Assembly (NCBI RefSeq): GCF_000407145.1
Contig: NZ_KE136473.1
Span: forward strand, 869,827 to 933,826
Length of the DNA stretch: 64,000 nucleotides
Source of the DNA: Enterococcus caccae ATCC BAA-1240
Lineage (GTDB): Bacteria; Bacillota; Bacilli; Lactobacillales; Enterococcaceae
Reading direction: 5' to 3'
The notes beneath the pieces were generated by a model. That model worked only from the letters and a program-made list of their open reading frames with translations. It did not search any database and was not told the DNA's origin. Shown here piece by piece: positions 8,396 to 18,171 of this stretch. Numbering within the stretch: the first letter of the stretch is position 1; each line of letters begins with the position of its first letter. The position numbers were made by a program, and so were the translations under genes.

Positions 8396-9829
8396 ATGGA
8401 ACAAAAGCAATTGCGATGGTTTACCGTTGGTTTGATTGCCTTCAACATGGTTTGGGGGTTGGGGAATGTCGTGAATAACTATGCACAACAAGGTATTTCA
8501 GTTGTGACATCATGGATCTTGATCTTGGTCTTATATTTTATTCCGTATGCTTTGATTGTTGGACAACTTGGCTCAACTTTCAAAGACAGTAGTGGTGGTG
8601 TTAGCTCATGGGTTCAAAATACAAGTACAAAACGTTTGGCTTATTATGCTGCATGGACGTATTGGGTTGTACATATCCCTTACTTAGCTCAAAAACCACA
8701 ATTAGTTTTGATCGCTTTTGGTTGGGCGATCCAAGGGAATGGCGATATCGTCAATAATTTCTCTGTTGTGGGAATTACGTTGATTTCGCTAGCTATTTTC
8801 TTGATTTTCTTATTACTATCAACAAAAGGTTTGATGACCCTTAAAGTGATTGGTGGAATGGCAGGAACAGCTATTTTTGTTATGTCAATGTTGTTTATTC
8901 TGTTGGCAGTAGGTGCTCCAATGATGAATTCTACTGTTGAATTTGCGACACCTCATATGGATAAAATTAGTACGTATATTCCTAAATTTGATTTTAGTTA
9001 TTTTACGACGGTCTCCATGTTGGTCTTTGCAGTAGGTGGAGCAGAGAAAATTTCACCATATGTTAATTCAATGAGAAATCCAGCGAAGGAATTTCCAAAA
9101 GGAATGATTTTCCTTGCAGCAATGGTTGGTGTTTCTGCGGTATTAGGTTCATTTGCAATGGGGATGTTGTTTGCAAGTAATAATATTCCTGAAGATTTAA
9201 TGGCAAATGGTGCATACACAGCATTCCAATTGTTGGGTGAGTATTATGGTGTTGGTAACTTACTGATGATCATTTATGCAATCACAAACGGTATTGGACA
9301 AATTTCGGCGCTAGCATTTTCGATCGATGCACCGTTACAAATTCTTTTAGCAGATGCAGATCCAGAATATGTTCCAGCAGCATTACGTAAAAGAAGTAAA
9401 AAAGGAACATTGGTCAATGGCTACTTGTTAACAGGTATTTTAGTAAGTATCATTATTGTGTTACCGATGTTTGGTATTGACAATATCAAAGAATTAGTAA
9501 AATGGTTGACCAACTTGAATTCTGTTGTGATGCCGATGCGATACCTATGGGTCTTCTTTGCCTATATGATGTTGAATAAAGCATACAAAAATTATACCTC
9601 TGAATACAAATTCATTAAAAACCCTAAAATCGCGTTTGCCTTTGGCTTATGGTGTTTCCTATTTACAGCATTTGCATGTATCTTAGGAATGGTGCCAAAA
9701 GTTGATTTTGCGGCAGATCCTAAAGCATGGTTCTTCCAATTAGCGTCTAATATTGTTACACCGGTTGTACTAATATTGTTAGGAATGATTTTACCAGCGT
9801 TAGCTCGTCGTGATAAAAAGAACGCATAA
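8396..9829 (+). CDS. APC family amino acid permease (YjeM/GadC-like)
   Basis: 477-residue inner-membrane transporter with about 12 to 13 helices. The N-terminus (FNMVWGLGNVVNNYAQQG) has the Gly-rich unwound first helix of APC transporters, and VFAVGGAEKISPYVNSMRNPAKEFPKG is typical of the glutamate/GABA-antiporter-like branch. The substrate cannot be read from sequence. An ATG at 8378 lies upstream of the ribosome site; TAGGAG at 8382-8387 sets ATG 8396 as the start. It stands alone, with a strong terminator element behind it. Confidence 0.88.
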   Translation: MEQKQLRWFTVGLIAFNMVWGLGNVVNNYAQQGISVVTSWILILVLYFIPYALIVGQLGSTFKDSSGGVSSWVQNTSTKRLAYYAAWTYWVVHIPYLAQKPQLVLIAFGWAIQGNGDIVNNFSVVGITLISLAIFLIFLLLSTKGLMTLKVIGGMAGTAIFVMSMLFILLAVGAPMMNSTVEFATPHMDKISTYIPKFDFSYFTTVSMLVFAVGGAEKISPYVNSMRNPAKEFPKGMIFLAAMVGVSAVLGSFAMGMLFASNNIPEDLMANGAYTAFQLLGEYYGVGNLLMIIYAITNGIGQISALAFSIDAPLQILLADADPEYVPAALRKRSKKGTLVNGYLLTGILVSIIIVLPMFGIDNIKELVKWLTNLNSVVMPMRYLWVFFAYMMLNKAYKNYTSEYKFIKNPKIAFAFGLWCFLFTAFACILGMVPKVDFAADPKAWFFQLASNIVTPVVLILLGMILPALARRDKKNA

Positions 9830-9845
9830 AAAACGAAATCAAAGA

Positions 9846-9958
9846 GGTTGTAATCGAAGCGTTGATCTCTAAAAGAGTTGCTTTTGATTACACCACTTAT
9901 TCGGATTCCTTGAGGTTGGGATATGACTCCTAGAGTTATATCCCAACCTCTTTTTTTA
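9846..9958 (+). terminator. two-hairpin terminator element, repeat family copy B
   Basis: First hairpin: 9846-9860 pairs with 9880-9894. After the linker ACTTATTCGGATTCCTT comes the second hairpin, 9912-9929 with 9933-9950, around GACTC-cta-GAGTT, then a T-run. Only one G-U pair breaks an 18-bp stem. Confidence 0.9.
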
Positions 9959-10519
9959 TACTGGTTTAAAGGGTAAAAAGAAGCAGAATAAGGAATGTTT
10001 CGTGAAAATATCCGAGAAGATTTGAGTATTCGTTTTAGGATGATTAAAAGCTGGAACCATTATCGAAGACTTAAAAAGATGGTTAAGTAGACTAGTAATT
10101 AAGTCAGCAGTTTTACATTGAGTGACTTTTCGTTTTTGAAAAAAGAATCAGCTGTATATAAAGGAATCATGCTAAAAGCGATAGTACCATAAAAAAATTA
10201 AATCTGACAATTTACTTTATTTTTTTCGTATTCAATTGGGGCGATTCTGGCGGGCGATTATTTGGAGTAGTCTGGCTTGAAAGAAGAGGCTCGGTTGTAC
10301 TATTTGTGTAGTTAAAACTGACTACACTCAAGTTATTATTCGTTTAATTTTTGTGTAATATTTCAAAAAAGGAAAATATAGAACTGTATTTTTTCTTTTA
10401 ATTTAGTATATTTGTAAAAAAATGAGAACATTTATTCCTTTTTATCGGTATAATGGAGGGGAAGTCTGTTCTTTTTTCTAAAAAAATGATACGATTTATA
10501 CAGGAAAAAAATTGAGGAA
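9959..10519. other. 560-bp gap, probable gene remnants
   Basis: No intact gene seen. Short open pieces look coding but are broken. One is a 31-codon ATG frame at 9995-10090 (MFRENIRED start, basic). Another is a 27-residue frame at about 10097-10190 ending YKGIMLKAIVP. A hydrophobic piece near 10220-10260 reads SYSIGAILAGDYLE then stops. A -10-like TATAAT at 10449-10454 may serve the next gene. Confidence 0.4.
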
Positions 10520-12043
10520 GTGAGAACGATTAGTAAGCGACAACGTCAACCAGAAAAAGAAGAAAGATCAACCTATCTTTGTAAAGAAGTTGATCCCAAT
10601 TATCTTGGCCGTGAAATTTATGCCGATAATGTAGATACGCCTTATTCATTTTATTTAGTTCGGAAGTTAAGTTTAGCCAAAGATTATCAAAATTTAGCGG
10701 AAGGTGAAGCTTTTTTTGATGCAATCTGCGATAGTTGGGATGCAACGGAAGAATTTGAAGAATTAGTAGTTAAAAAGATTTACATGTATGTTGAAACGGA
10801 AATCATGTACTATACGTTGATGATGGGAAGTTTTGAACCAACTAGAAGAGTGCTCCGCATGAATCTAAAAAAATGGTTTGAAGAAATTACATTGGAAAAA
10901 CAAGAACGTTCTCTTGCTTACAAAGGTGATTCTGGGCTAAATGCTGGAGAAATCCAAGGGATGATGAAGCAAATGCTTGAAACATCCAATGAGATTTTCC
11001 GCTTACGTAAGATGATCACCGATTTAACAGAGACGATCAATCATGCGAAAATCGATATGTATACAGCTAAAAAAGATCCAATCATCTCTAGAAGTATCCA
11101 AACGATTCATCTAAAAAGAGCACAACCATTAGTGATCGAAGAAAATCAAGCCGAGAATCTGACAGGAAAAGTGTCTGATGTAGAGGAATCAGTAGACCTT
11201 GAAGCTGAACTAGTTGATTCTGTTGAGCAGGACGAAACAATTGCAACAGAGCAAGTAGACCAACAGGAAGCTGTAGGAGAAGTAGCAGAAAAAAAGTCGG
11301 AGAAAGAATTGGCGGAAAAACCAATTCAAGAAGATTTCCAAGTAGAAGAAGAGCGTATAACTTCTCAAACCAAAGAATCAGAAAATAAAGAACGGCCAAA
11401 AAAAGAACGCACATCAATCAAATTGAAACGTAAACAAATGGCTGAGGAAGCGGTAAAATCAGTTGTTGAACCTGATGGAACAGAAGAAAGAAATCAGGAA
11501 GCGGTAAAAGTTGAACCATTAGATCTTGCACTTTTAGTATTTAAAAAAAGAAGAACAAAGAAAGCTACGCCAAGTAACTGGCCACGTTTTTCTAAACAGT
11601 TGAAAGCCAGCAAAACGTTTGAAGCACCAGCAAAGATTCCTAATTTCTCCAAGAGTGAAATGGAAAATCTAGAAGATGAAATCTACTTGTGTTTCATGAA
11701 CAAGCGCATGCGTTTAGGAACAAAGAAAAATGCAGCACAAAAGAAAAGTGTCTTACGTTCTGATTTGCTTGCTCAAATTAGTCAAGCAGAATATTTAAAT
11801 TATTCATGGGGACAAGTGCTGAGACAACGCAAAGAAGATGTTCTGATTTGTGGTCGTTTAAGTTGCGGTGGCTTAGTCTCTTCTCTAGATGGCTTTTTAC
11901 AAGAAATGCGTGGAATAGCTTATAGCCGTTCGTTATTCGGCAAAAAAGTTCGCTGTTCAGTCGACTTATTACGTCGCTTGGAAGGCTATATTTTAATGGA
12001 TCAGTATATGCAAAATCTAAGTTTGATGCCAGTTGAGAAATAG
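10520..12043 (+). CDS. hypothetical charged cytoplasmic protein
   Basis: I do not recognise this gene. About 505 residues, no signal peptide or membrane helix. Residues 1-190 look globular with predicted helices (for example MMKQMLETSNEIFRLRKMI). Residues about 210-330 are a low-complexity Glu/Lys/Gln-rich linker. The last 170 residues look folded again, with several Cys and basic patches. The start is odd: GTG 10520 lies inside the GAGGAAGTGA ribosome site, so translation may begin at ATT 10529. It is followed by terminator copy C. Confidence 0.8.
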   Translation: MRTISKRQRQPEKEERSTYLCKEVDPNYLGREIYADNVDTPYSFYLVRKLSLAKDYQNLAEGEAFFDAICDSWDATEEFEELVVKKIYMYVETEIMYYTLMMGSFEPTRRVLRMNLKKWFEEITLEKQERSLAYKGDSGLNAGEIQGMMKQMLETSNEIFRLRKMITDLTETINHAKIDMYTAKKDPIISRSIQTIHLKRAQPLVIEENQAENLTGKVSDVEESVDLEAELVDSVEQDETIATEQVDQQEAVGEVAEKKSEKELAEKPIQEDFQVEEERITSQTKESENKERPKKERTSIKLKRKQMAEEAVKSVVEPDGTEERNQEAVKVEPLDLALLVFKKRRTKKATPSNWPRFSKQLKASKTFEAPAKIPNFSKSEMENLEDEIYLCFMNKRMRLGTKKNAAQKKSVLRSDLLAQISQAEYLNYSWGQVLRQRKEDVLICGRLSCGGLVSSLDGFLQEMRGIAYSRSLFGKKVRCSVDLLRRLEGYILMDQYMQNLSLMPVEK

Positions 12044-12421
12044 TTTAAAACATAAAGAGAAGTGAAAAAAGTTAACGAGGTTAGGATAAAAGCATTTAGC
12101 TCTGAGAACTAAGTCACTACTTTACAATATCAAGTCGTACCTTGTTGCGATTTACAGCAAATGGAGCTGTTTGTTTACCACCATTTATTCGGATTTTAAG
12201 AGGCTGAGACATAACTCAAAGAGTTATGTCTCAGCCTTGTTTGTGTTTTCTTTTATATTGATTTGGAACAGTACTATTAGATTAAAATGGATTAGTGCTA
12301 ACTTTGAAGTGATCATTATTGGTTAAATAAGCGTTCTACTGTATGATTAGCTTATAGAGAATTAATCATTACATGCCTAGTTTATTTGTTTTTATAGTGA
12401 TGAATTATGGAGGGAACTACT
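12044..12421. other. 378-bp intergenic region with terminator copy C
   Basis: Holds the repeat-family hairpin at 12201-12237 and, downstream, AT-rich sequence leading to the DUF697 gene. No gene seen. Confidence 0.6.
12182..12240 (+). terminator. terminator hairpin, repeat family copy C
   Basis: The linker ATTTATTCGGATTTTAAG is followed by a perfect 17-bp stem, 12201-12217 with 12221-12237, loop AAA, core ATAACTC/GAGTTAT. The T-run after it is interrupted (CTTGTTTG), so it may be a weaker terminator. Confidence 0.8.
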
Positions 12422-13144
12422 ATGAAGAAATTTTTTAAAAAGGAACCTACAGAAACAAAAAAATCATTTTTTAAAAGAGCAGGACAGAGCCCTAAACAAA
12501 AAGAAAAGCAAACGTTAAGAATAAACGACAACGAAGAAAAAGAATTTGACTCTTTTTTTGCTGAAGTAATTAAAAGTTTTCCTGAAAAAACGTCTTCCAT
12601 TATATTAAATAGTTACGGAAAATCAAAAGAGCGTGCTGAAAAAGTTCTGGCTAAAAGTAAAACACAATTTGATGGTATTTTTGATGAATTTTTACAAGGT
12701 GTGGATGCAAAAACACGGAAAAAATGTCACAAAATAGTTCACGCTGCGTCCTTAACTGCTGCTATTATAGGATGTTCTCCAATTCCTTTTTCGGATGCGA
12801 TTTTACTTGTACCTGTTCAATTAACTATGATGGCTCGTTTACATAAATTATTTGGGCAATCATGGTCCGAAAGTATGGGGAAAAGTTTAGGCAAAGAAAT
12901 TGTTGTGGTTGGACTGGGGAAAAGTGCTGTCGGAAATATTATAAAATTAATTCCAGCTGTAGGTACCGTTACAGGAGCTGCAATCAATGCGACTGTTGCA
13001 AGTACAATTACAGAAACACTGGGCTGGGTTACTGTAAAAATGCTGAATGATGGAGAAGATATTTTTGAGCAAACGATGACCTTTAAAGGTCAATTTCAGA
13101 CGTTGTTTAAAGCTGTCCAACGTTCTGGTAAAAAATCAAAATAG
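12422..13144 (+). CDS. DUF697 (YcjF-type) family protein
   Basis: 240-residue protein. The N-terminal 55 residues are Lys-rich and polar. A DUF697 domain follows, with the mark IIGCSPIPFSDAILLVPVQLTMMARLHKLFG and a second hydrophobic Gly/Ala-rich region (LIPAVGTVTGAAINATVAST). These domains associate with membranes and are often fused to GTPases; none is fused here. Function unknown. An ATG at 12407 is part of the ribosome site ATGGAGGGAA, so the start is ATG 12422. Confidence 0.85.
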   Translation: MKKFFKKEPTETKKSFFKRAGQSPKQKEKQTLRINDNEEKEFDSFFAEVIKSFPEKTSSIILNSYGKSKERAEKVLAKSKTQFDGIFDEFLQGVDAKTRKKCHKIVHAASLTAAIIGCSPIPFSDAILLVPVQLTMMARLHKLFGQSWSESMGKSLGKEIVVVGLGKSAVGNIIKLIPAVGTVTGAAINATVASTITETLGWVTVKMLNDGEDIFEQTMTFKGQFQTLFKAVQRSGKKSK

Positions 13145-13479
13145 AGCATAAGACTGGATCAGGTGATAGTTTGGATAGTACAAAACCTCGGTTAACAATT
13201 TCTCAGCAAGGTGGAAATTATCCTTCCGATACCTATTATTACAAACAATAACAGTATGACAGATTTCTATAAAAAAACGATTTTAAAAGTTAAGTAATCA
13301 TTCTACTAGCTGCTAGAGGAGGATTACTTTTTTTACAAAAAAATTAAAGCGTAAATGCTATGAGAACAAGTTAAAAATCAGCTAAAACGCCCTGCCTTTA
13401 CACCCTTTCAAACTAACACTAAAAAAAACTTCAGTTTTGTAGTATAATTTTCAAGGATAGAGGAAAGGCGGGGAAGGCA
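13145..13479. other. 335-bp intergenic region before dinG
   Basis: Contains a terminator at 13292-13336 and a -10-like TATAAT at 13443-13448 that could drive dinG. No gene seen. Confidence 0.55.
13292..13336 (+). terminator. terminator after the DUF697 gene
   Basis: AAGTAATC (13292-13299) pairs with GATTACTT (13322-13329), with an inner ACTAGC/GCTAG(A) helix, then a T-run. Confidence 0.8.
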
Positions 13480-16248
13480 ATGAAAAAGAAACAGACCTAT
13501 GCAGTAGTTGATCTAGAAACGACGGGAACCGATCCAAAGGTTGACCGTATCATCCAGTTTGGCTGTGTATTGATCCAAGATGGAAAAATCATTTCCCGTT
13601 TTGCTACTGACATCAATCCCAATCAGGCCATCTCTAAGCAGATTCAACAGTTGACAGGAATTAGTAATACCCGTGTTCAAAAGGCTCCTTATTTTGAAGA
13701 TGTGGCGTTGACGATTTACAATCTACTAGCAGATACCGTATTTGTTGCGCATAATATCTATTTTGATTATTCTTTTTTAACGCAGGAATTACTTCGTTGC
13801 GGTACGCCTAAATTAAAGATTCCTGGAATTGATACTGTTGAGTTAGCGCAGATATTTTTACCGACAGAAAAAAGTTTTCGTTTAGGTGACTTGTCTGAAA
13901 GTTTAGGACTGATTCATGATAATCCTCACCAAGCAGACAGTGATGCGCAAGTAACTGCTGAACTTTTGTTATTGATCGAAGCGAAAATGCGCCGTTTACC
14001 ATTGATTACAATGGAAGCAATCGATCGTTTGAGTCAGCAAACAGGAATGGATACGAGCAGTTATATCCATCACATATATGAAGAAATGAAGCAGAACATT
14101 CAACCATTAGCAAAAGAACAGCATGTTGTGTCTGGAATTGCTTTGAGAAAAAAAGAAGTGACACTGTATGAAGAAAAGTTATACGGAGAAGCGATTTTCC
14201 CACATAAGAAAAAAGCGAAAGAAAAAGCTTTTGCAGACAGAATCGGTTATCGTTCAGAGCAAAGTCGGATGATGAATTTAGTTTATGACCATTTTACGAA
14301 GGACGAAAATAAAAATTTATTTATTGAGGCAGCTACAGGAACAGGAAAAACACTCGGATATCTATTCCCACTAAGCTACTTAGCGACACCAGATAACCCG
14401 GTCATTATCAGTACTGTCTCGATTGTTTTGCAAAATCAATTAACTGAAAAAGATATTCCGTTAGCAAACCAGATTTGTCCAAAACCAATTCAAGCTGTGA
14501 TTATTAAGAGTCATCGTCATTATATTGATTTACAACGGTTTAAAGCGACACTTAAACATCCGATACAACAAAAACAATATGCGTTATATCAAATGGGGGT
14601 TTTAGTTTGGCTAGTGGAAACAGAGACAGGTGATCTTGATGAATTGCAATTAACAAACTTTAACCATATTTTTTGGCGCGATGTTGCCCATCGTGGGATT
14701 GATTTTTTATCTGATCAAGATTCGTTGTACCAAGAAGATTTTGTTCGTTTTCTTTATAAAAAAGTCAGACAAAGCAATGTATTGATCGTCAATCATGCAT
14801 TTTTGGCACAGGAGACGCTTAGAGAAGTCCCTCTTCTACCTAAAAGTTCGTACCTGATTGTTGATGAGGCGCATCATCTACCTGATATTGCTGGAAAGAT
14901 TGCGAATCGTCAATTTAATTATGTTTCTTTTAAAAAGCAGGCAAATCTTTACCTAGAAGAAGAACAGCTGTTTGATCAAGTCAATCAAATCTTTAAATCA
15001 GAAACCCAAGAACAGCGATTGTTACGTATTTATTCTAAAGCGTTGAGTGATTTAGTGGAAGAGTTCAGTGATTTATTTTACGAAATAAACCAACTGTTTA
15101 AAAATGACAAGCAACCGAATTTGGAGGCAATGTTGTTGACTAAGCCACTATTCGATCACTTATCATTGAATGGAGAAACATCGATTCAAAAGATTGAGAT
15201 TCTTTTAACTGAAATGCAGGAAATTCAAAATAGATTGCAGCAGTCGATTGTTGAGGAATTGGAAAAGTATGCAGTGTCAGAACGAATTATATTTGTAAGC
15301 TTGTTACAATTTTTTGAACGGATCGAATTTCTATATGAATGTTTTGATATTTATGTCAATAATTGGCATCCACGCTGGATCAAAGAATATAGCATCTCAC
15401 CTCAAGGATATGGTCTACTTGCAATAAATGATTTAGAAGCGAGTATTTTGCCGGAGACGACTTGGTATGACCGTTATGAGCATATTTTATACACAGGTGG
15501 AACGTTGAAATTTGGTAACGATAAGAAGTATTTGCCCAATAAATTAGGGTTGACAGACGTTTTGTTTAAAACGTTACCTGATCCTTATGATTATGAGAAA
15601 AATGCTCGCTTATATATTCCAACAGAAGCTATTGCAATCAGCCAAGCAAATGCTACAGAATTTTCAACGTATATCGCCTCTGTGATCCAAGAATTGACAG
15701 AGGAACAAGATGGTTCTATGTTGATCTTATTCACGTCGCATGACATTTTATCCAATGTTTATTATCGGTTGCATCCTCAATTATTGAATGGGGGAAGAGA
15801 GCTTTTAGCTCAGGGAATTAGCGGCAGTCGGGAAAAAATTCTAAAACGTTTTGCTCATTCAAAAAATAGTGTCTTATTAGGTGCTGATAGTTTTTGGGAA
15901 GGTGTTGATTTACCAGGGGAAGCATTATCTCTGCTGATTGTGACACGTTTACCATTTGAAAATCCCAAACGACCTTTTGTCAAAGCACGCTATGACTACC
16001 TTGAAGAAAAAGGAATCAACCCCTTTACACATGATGCTTTGCCAAAATCAGCTTTACGCTTACGACAAGCTTTAGGTCGCCTGATTCGTTCTGATAGTGA
16101 CAAAGGAGCTTTAGTTGTTTTGGACCGACGTTTAGTGACGGCTAAGTATGGCAAGCGTATGTTAAAAGCATTACCGAAAGATTTATCAGTGAAAGAAGAA
16201 CCATTAGCGCAAATAGTATCCGAACTAAAAGAATTTTTAAATAAATAA
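13480..16248 (+). CDS. dinG: DinG-type helicase with N-terminal 3'-5' exonuclease domain
   Basis: 922-residue cytoplasmic DNA-repair enzyme. A DnaQ-like exonuclease domain comes first, with D11-x-E13 in VVDLETTGT. The XPD-type superfamily 2 helicase follows, with Walker A GTGKT at about 287-291 and DEAH at 462-465. The four Cys of the Fe-S cluster in E. coli DinG are missing in the expected place (SHRHYIDLQRF). Staphylococcus aureus DinG shares this design and acts as an ATP-controlled exonuclease. It starts the dinG-tseB-aspB-asnS block. Confidence 0.94.
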   Translation: MKKKQTYAVVDLETTGTDPKVDRIIQFGCVLIQDGKIISRFATDINPNQAISKQIQQLTGISNTRVQKAPYFEDVALTIYNLLADTVFVAHNIYFDYSFLTQELLRCGTPKLKIPGIDTVELAQIFLPTEKSFRLGDLSESLGLIHDNPHQADSDAQVTAELLLLIEAKMRRLPLITMEAIDRLSQQTGMDTSSYIHHIYEEMKQNIQPLAKEQHVVSGIALRKKEVTLYEEKLYGEAIFPHKKKAKEKAFADRIGYRSEQSRMMNLVYDHFTKDENKNLFIEAATGTGKTLGYLFPLSYLATPDNPVIISTVSIVLQNQLTEKDIPLANQICPKPIQAVIIKSHRHYIDLQRFKATLKHPIQQKQYALYQMGVLVWLVETETGDLDELQLTNFNHIFWRDVAHRGIDFLSDQDSLYQEDFVRFLYKKVRQSNVLIVNHAFLAQETLREVPLLPKSSYLIVDEAHHLPDIAGKIANRQFNYVSFKKQANLYLEEEQLFDQVNQIFKSETQEQRLLRIYSKALSDLVEEFSDLFYEINQLFKNDKQPNLEAMLLTKPLFDHLSLNGETSIQKIEILLTEMQEIQNRLQQSIVEELEKYAVSERIIFVSLLQFFERIEFLYECFDIYVNNWHPRWIKEYSISPQGYGLLAINDLEASILPETTWYDRYEHILYTGGTLKFGNDKKYLPNKLGLTDVLFKTLPDPYDYEKNARLYIPTEAIAISQANATEFSTYIASVIQELTEEQDGSMLILFTSHDILSNVYYRLHPQLLNGGRELLAQGISGSREKILKRFAHSKNSVLLGADSFWEGVDLPGEALSLLIVTRLPFENPKRPFVKARYDYLEEKGINPFTHDALPKSALRLRQALGRLIRSDSDKGALVVLDRRLVTAKYGKRMLKALPKDLSVKEEPLAQIVSELKEFLNK

Positions 16249-16324
16249 ATTTATCTACTATCTATTAAATCAAACCGATTTTCTGCTATAATGATAGCCA
16301 GTAAGTTTGGAAAGGGCGAGGCGG

Positions 16325-16831
16325 TTGCAGGAACAAGAAGAACGAGATGAGACAAGAAAAACCAAGATCCTTTTAAGCATAATCGCAATTTTATTAGCGA
16401 TTATTGTGATGATTGCTATTTTTTATATTCGCTCAACGCATCCAAGAACACAAGCAAAAAAAGAAGCGACGGAAATTGCAAAAAAATATGCACATTTGGA
16501 AACAGTTGATCACTTTTATTGGTTTACTAGAAAAGATACTTATTTTAGTGTAACAGGTAAAGATAATAAAGGGGAAGAATTGGCTGTAATTATCCCGAAA
16601 TCGGGAGACAAAGTGACTGTTTTAAATCAAAAAGATGGCGTGGAAGAAGGTCATATTCGCCAAATCATTGAAACAGATTACAAAGAAAAAAATATCCAAA
16701 AAATTAGCTTGGGATTGTATAACGATAAACCTACTTGGGAAGTCGTTACAAAAAGTGATGATGGTTTACTAAGCTATTATTTACTATCCTTTGCAAATGC
16801 TGAAGAAATCATGATCATTAAAAATGTCTGA
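16325..16831 (+). CDS. tseB: cell wall elongation regulator TseB-like protein (YpmB, DUF5590)
   Basis: 168-residue protein with a cytoplasmic Lys/Arg/Glu-rich N-terminus, one membrane helix near residues 13-37, and an extracellular part of two PepSY-like repeats (EATEIAKKYAHL, then IRQIIETDYKEKNIQKI). In Bacillus subtilis, YpmB/TseB binds PBP2A and tunes elongation. Its place between dinG and aspB is the conserved one. TTG 16307 has no ribosome site, while AAAGGG at 16311-16316 and GAGG at 16318-16321 point to TTG 16325. Confidence 0.82.
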   Translation: MQEQEERDETRKTKILLSIIAILLAIIVMIAIFYIRSTHPRTQAKKEATEIAKKYAHLETVDHFYWFTRKDTYFSVTGKDNKGEELAVIIPKSGDKVTVLNQKDGVEEGHIRQIIETDYKEKNIQKISLGLYNDKPTWEVVTKSDDGLLSYYLLSFANAEEIMIIKNV

Positions 16832-16929
16832 CGAGATAGGTTTAAGAGAATTAGTTGATTTTAAAGTAGCTATAATAATGATTTTATTTACTTGATAAAA
16901 CAAGGATAAAAAATGAATGGAGTGAAAGT

Positions 16930-18120
16930 ATGGAGATATCAAAACGCGCACAAAAATTAGAGCCTTCTGTTACGCTAGCTGCTTCCGCTAAAGCCAATGC
17001 GCTAAAGGCTGCTGGAAAAGATGTTTTAAGTTTAACGGTTGGAGAACCTGATTTCACCACACCTAAAAATATACAACAAGCAGCAATCCGATCTATTGAA
17101 AGTGGAAAAGCTAGTTATTATACACCTTCAGCAGGAATCAAAGAACTGAGAGAAGCGGTTGCAGACTATATTAAAACGTACTATCAGTTAGATTATCAAG
17201 CAAACAACGTGATCATAACAGATGGCGCAAAATTTGCGTTATACCTTCTTTTTCAAGCAGTATTGAATCCATACGACGAAGTGATCATCCCTGTTCCTTA
17301 TTGGGTGAGTTATGGAGAGCAAGTTAAATTAGCAGAAGGCGTCCCAGTTTTTATTTCTTGTGCACAGGAGAAAGAATTTAAAGTGACGGTGGAGCAGTTA
17401 GAAGAGGCTAAAACGGATAAAACGAAGTTGTTGATTTTAAATTCACCTTCTAATCCGACTGGAATGATTTATTCTGAAGCTGAATTACGTAAAATCGGTG
17501 AGTGGGCCGTGGCAAATGACATCTTGATTGTATCGGATGACATCTACGGCAGACTAGTGTACAATGGGGCCAACTTTACGCCCATTGCAACATTGTCACG
17601 AGAAATCCAAAAACAGACGATTATCATCAATGGTGTATCCAAAAGTTATGCGATGACTGGGTGGCGCATTGGATACGCAGTTGGGGATGAAACAATTATC
17701 TCCGCTATGAACGACATTGCGTCGCAATCAACTAGTAATCCTACTGCAGTTAGTCAATATGCGGCGCTGGAAGCTTTGACTGGTGAACAAGATACAGTGA
17801 AAATCATGAGGCAAGCATTTGAAGCTCGTTTAAATGAGATTTATCCTTTATTTGCAGCATTGCCAGGTTTTAAATTAGAAAAGCCTCATGGGGCATTTTA
17901 TCTGTTTCCGAATATTAAAGAAACGTTAGCGATGTGCGGGTATACTGATGTCACAAAATGGGTAGACGACTTGTTAGCAGAAGCGCAAGTTGCACTTGTA
18001 ACGGGAGCCGGATTTGGCGCACCTGAAAATGTTCGAATTAGTTATGCAACGGATATTGACACATTAAAAGAAGCGGTTAAACGGATTAGAACATTTATTG
18101 AAACAAAATCAACCAAATAA
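16930..18120 (+). CDS. aspB: PLP-dependent aspartate aminotransferase family protein
   Basis: 396-residue cytoplasmic fold-type I aminotransferase that probably converts oxaloacetate and glutamate to aspartate. The PLP lysine is K238 in VSKSYAMTGWRIGY. LTVGEPDFTTP near the N-terminus, NSPSNPTG (Asn that holds the PLP O3') and VRISYAT (substrate-carboxylate Arg) near the end are all present. It lies directly before asnS as in Bacillus, which suits aspartate/asparagine supply. A GGAGTG site precedes the ATG. Confidence 0.9.
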   Translation: MEISKRAQKLEPSVTLAASAKANALKAAGKDVLSLTVGEPDFTTPKNIQQAAIRSIESGKASYYTPSAGIKELREAVADYIKTYYQLDYQANNVIITDGAKFALYLLFQAVLNPYDEVIIPVPYWVSYGEQVKLAEGVPVFISCAQEKEFKVTVEQLEEAKTDKTKLLILNSPSNPTGMIYSEAELRKIGEWAVANDILIVSDDIYGRLVYNGANFTPIATLSREIQKQTIIINGVSKSYAMTGWRIGYAVGDETIISAMNDIASQSTSNPTAVSQYAALEALTGEQDTVKIMRQAFEARLNEIYPLFAALPGFKLEKPHGAFYLFPNIKETLAMCGYTDVTKWVDDLLAEAQVALVTGAGFGAPENVRISYATDIDTLKEAVKRIRTFIETKSTK

Positions 18121-18171
18121 AAACACTTAATTCGGGATAGGTAAAAGACTAAAATGAATGGAGAGACGATC

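Noticed and set aside
11088..11417. 109-codon Leu/Phe-rich minus-strand frame
   Set aside because: Antisense shadow of the Glu/Lys-rich linker of the unknown protein; its composition is what the complement of GAA/AAA codons gives.
12862..13050. 62-codon frame inside the DUF697 gene
   Set aside because: Out of frame within a clear family member, low-complexity Tyr/Arg/Cys-rich product, no ribosome site.
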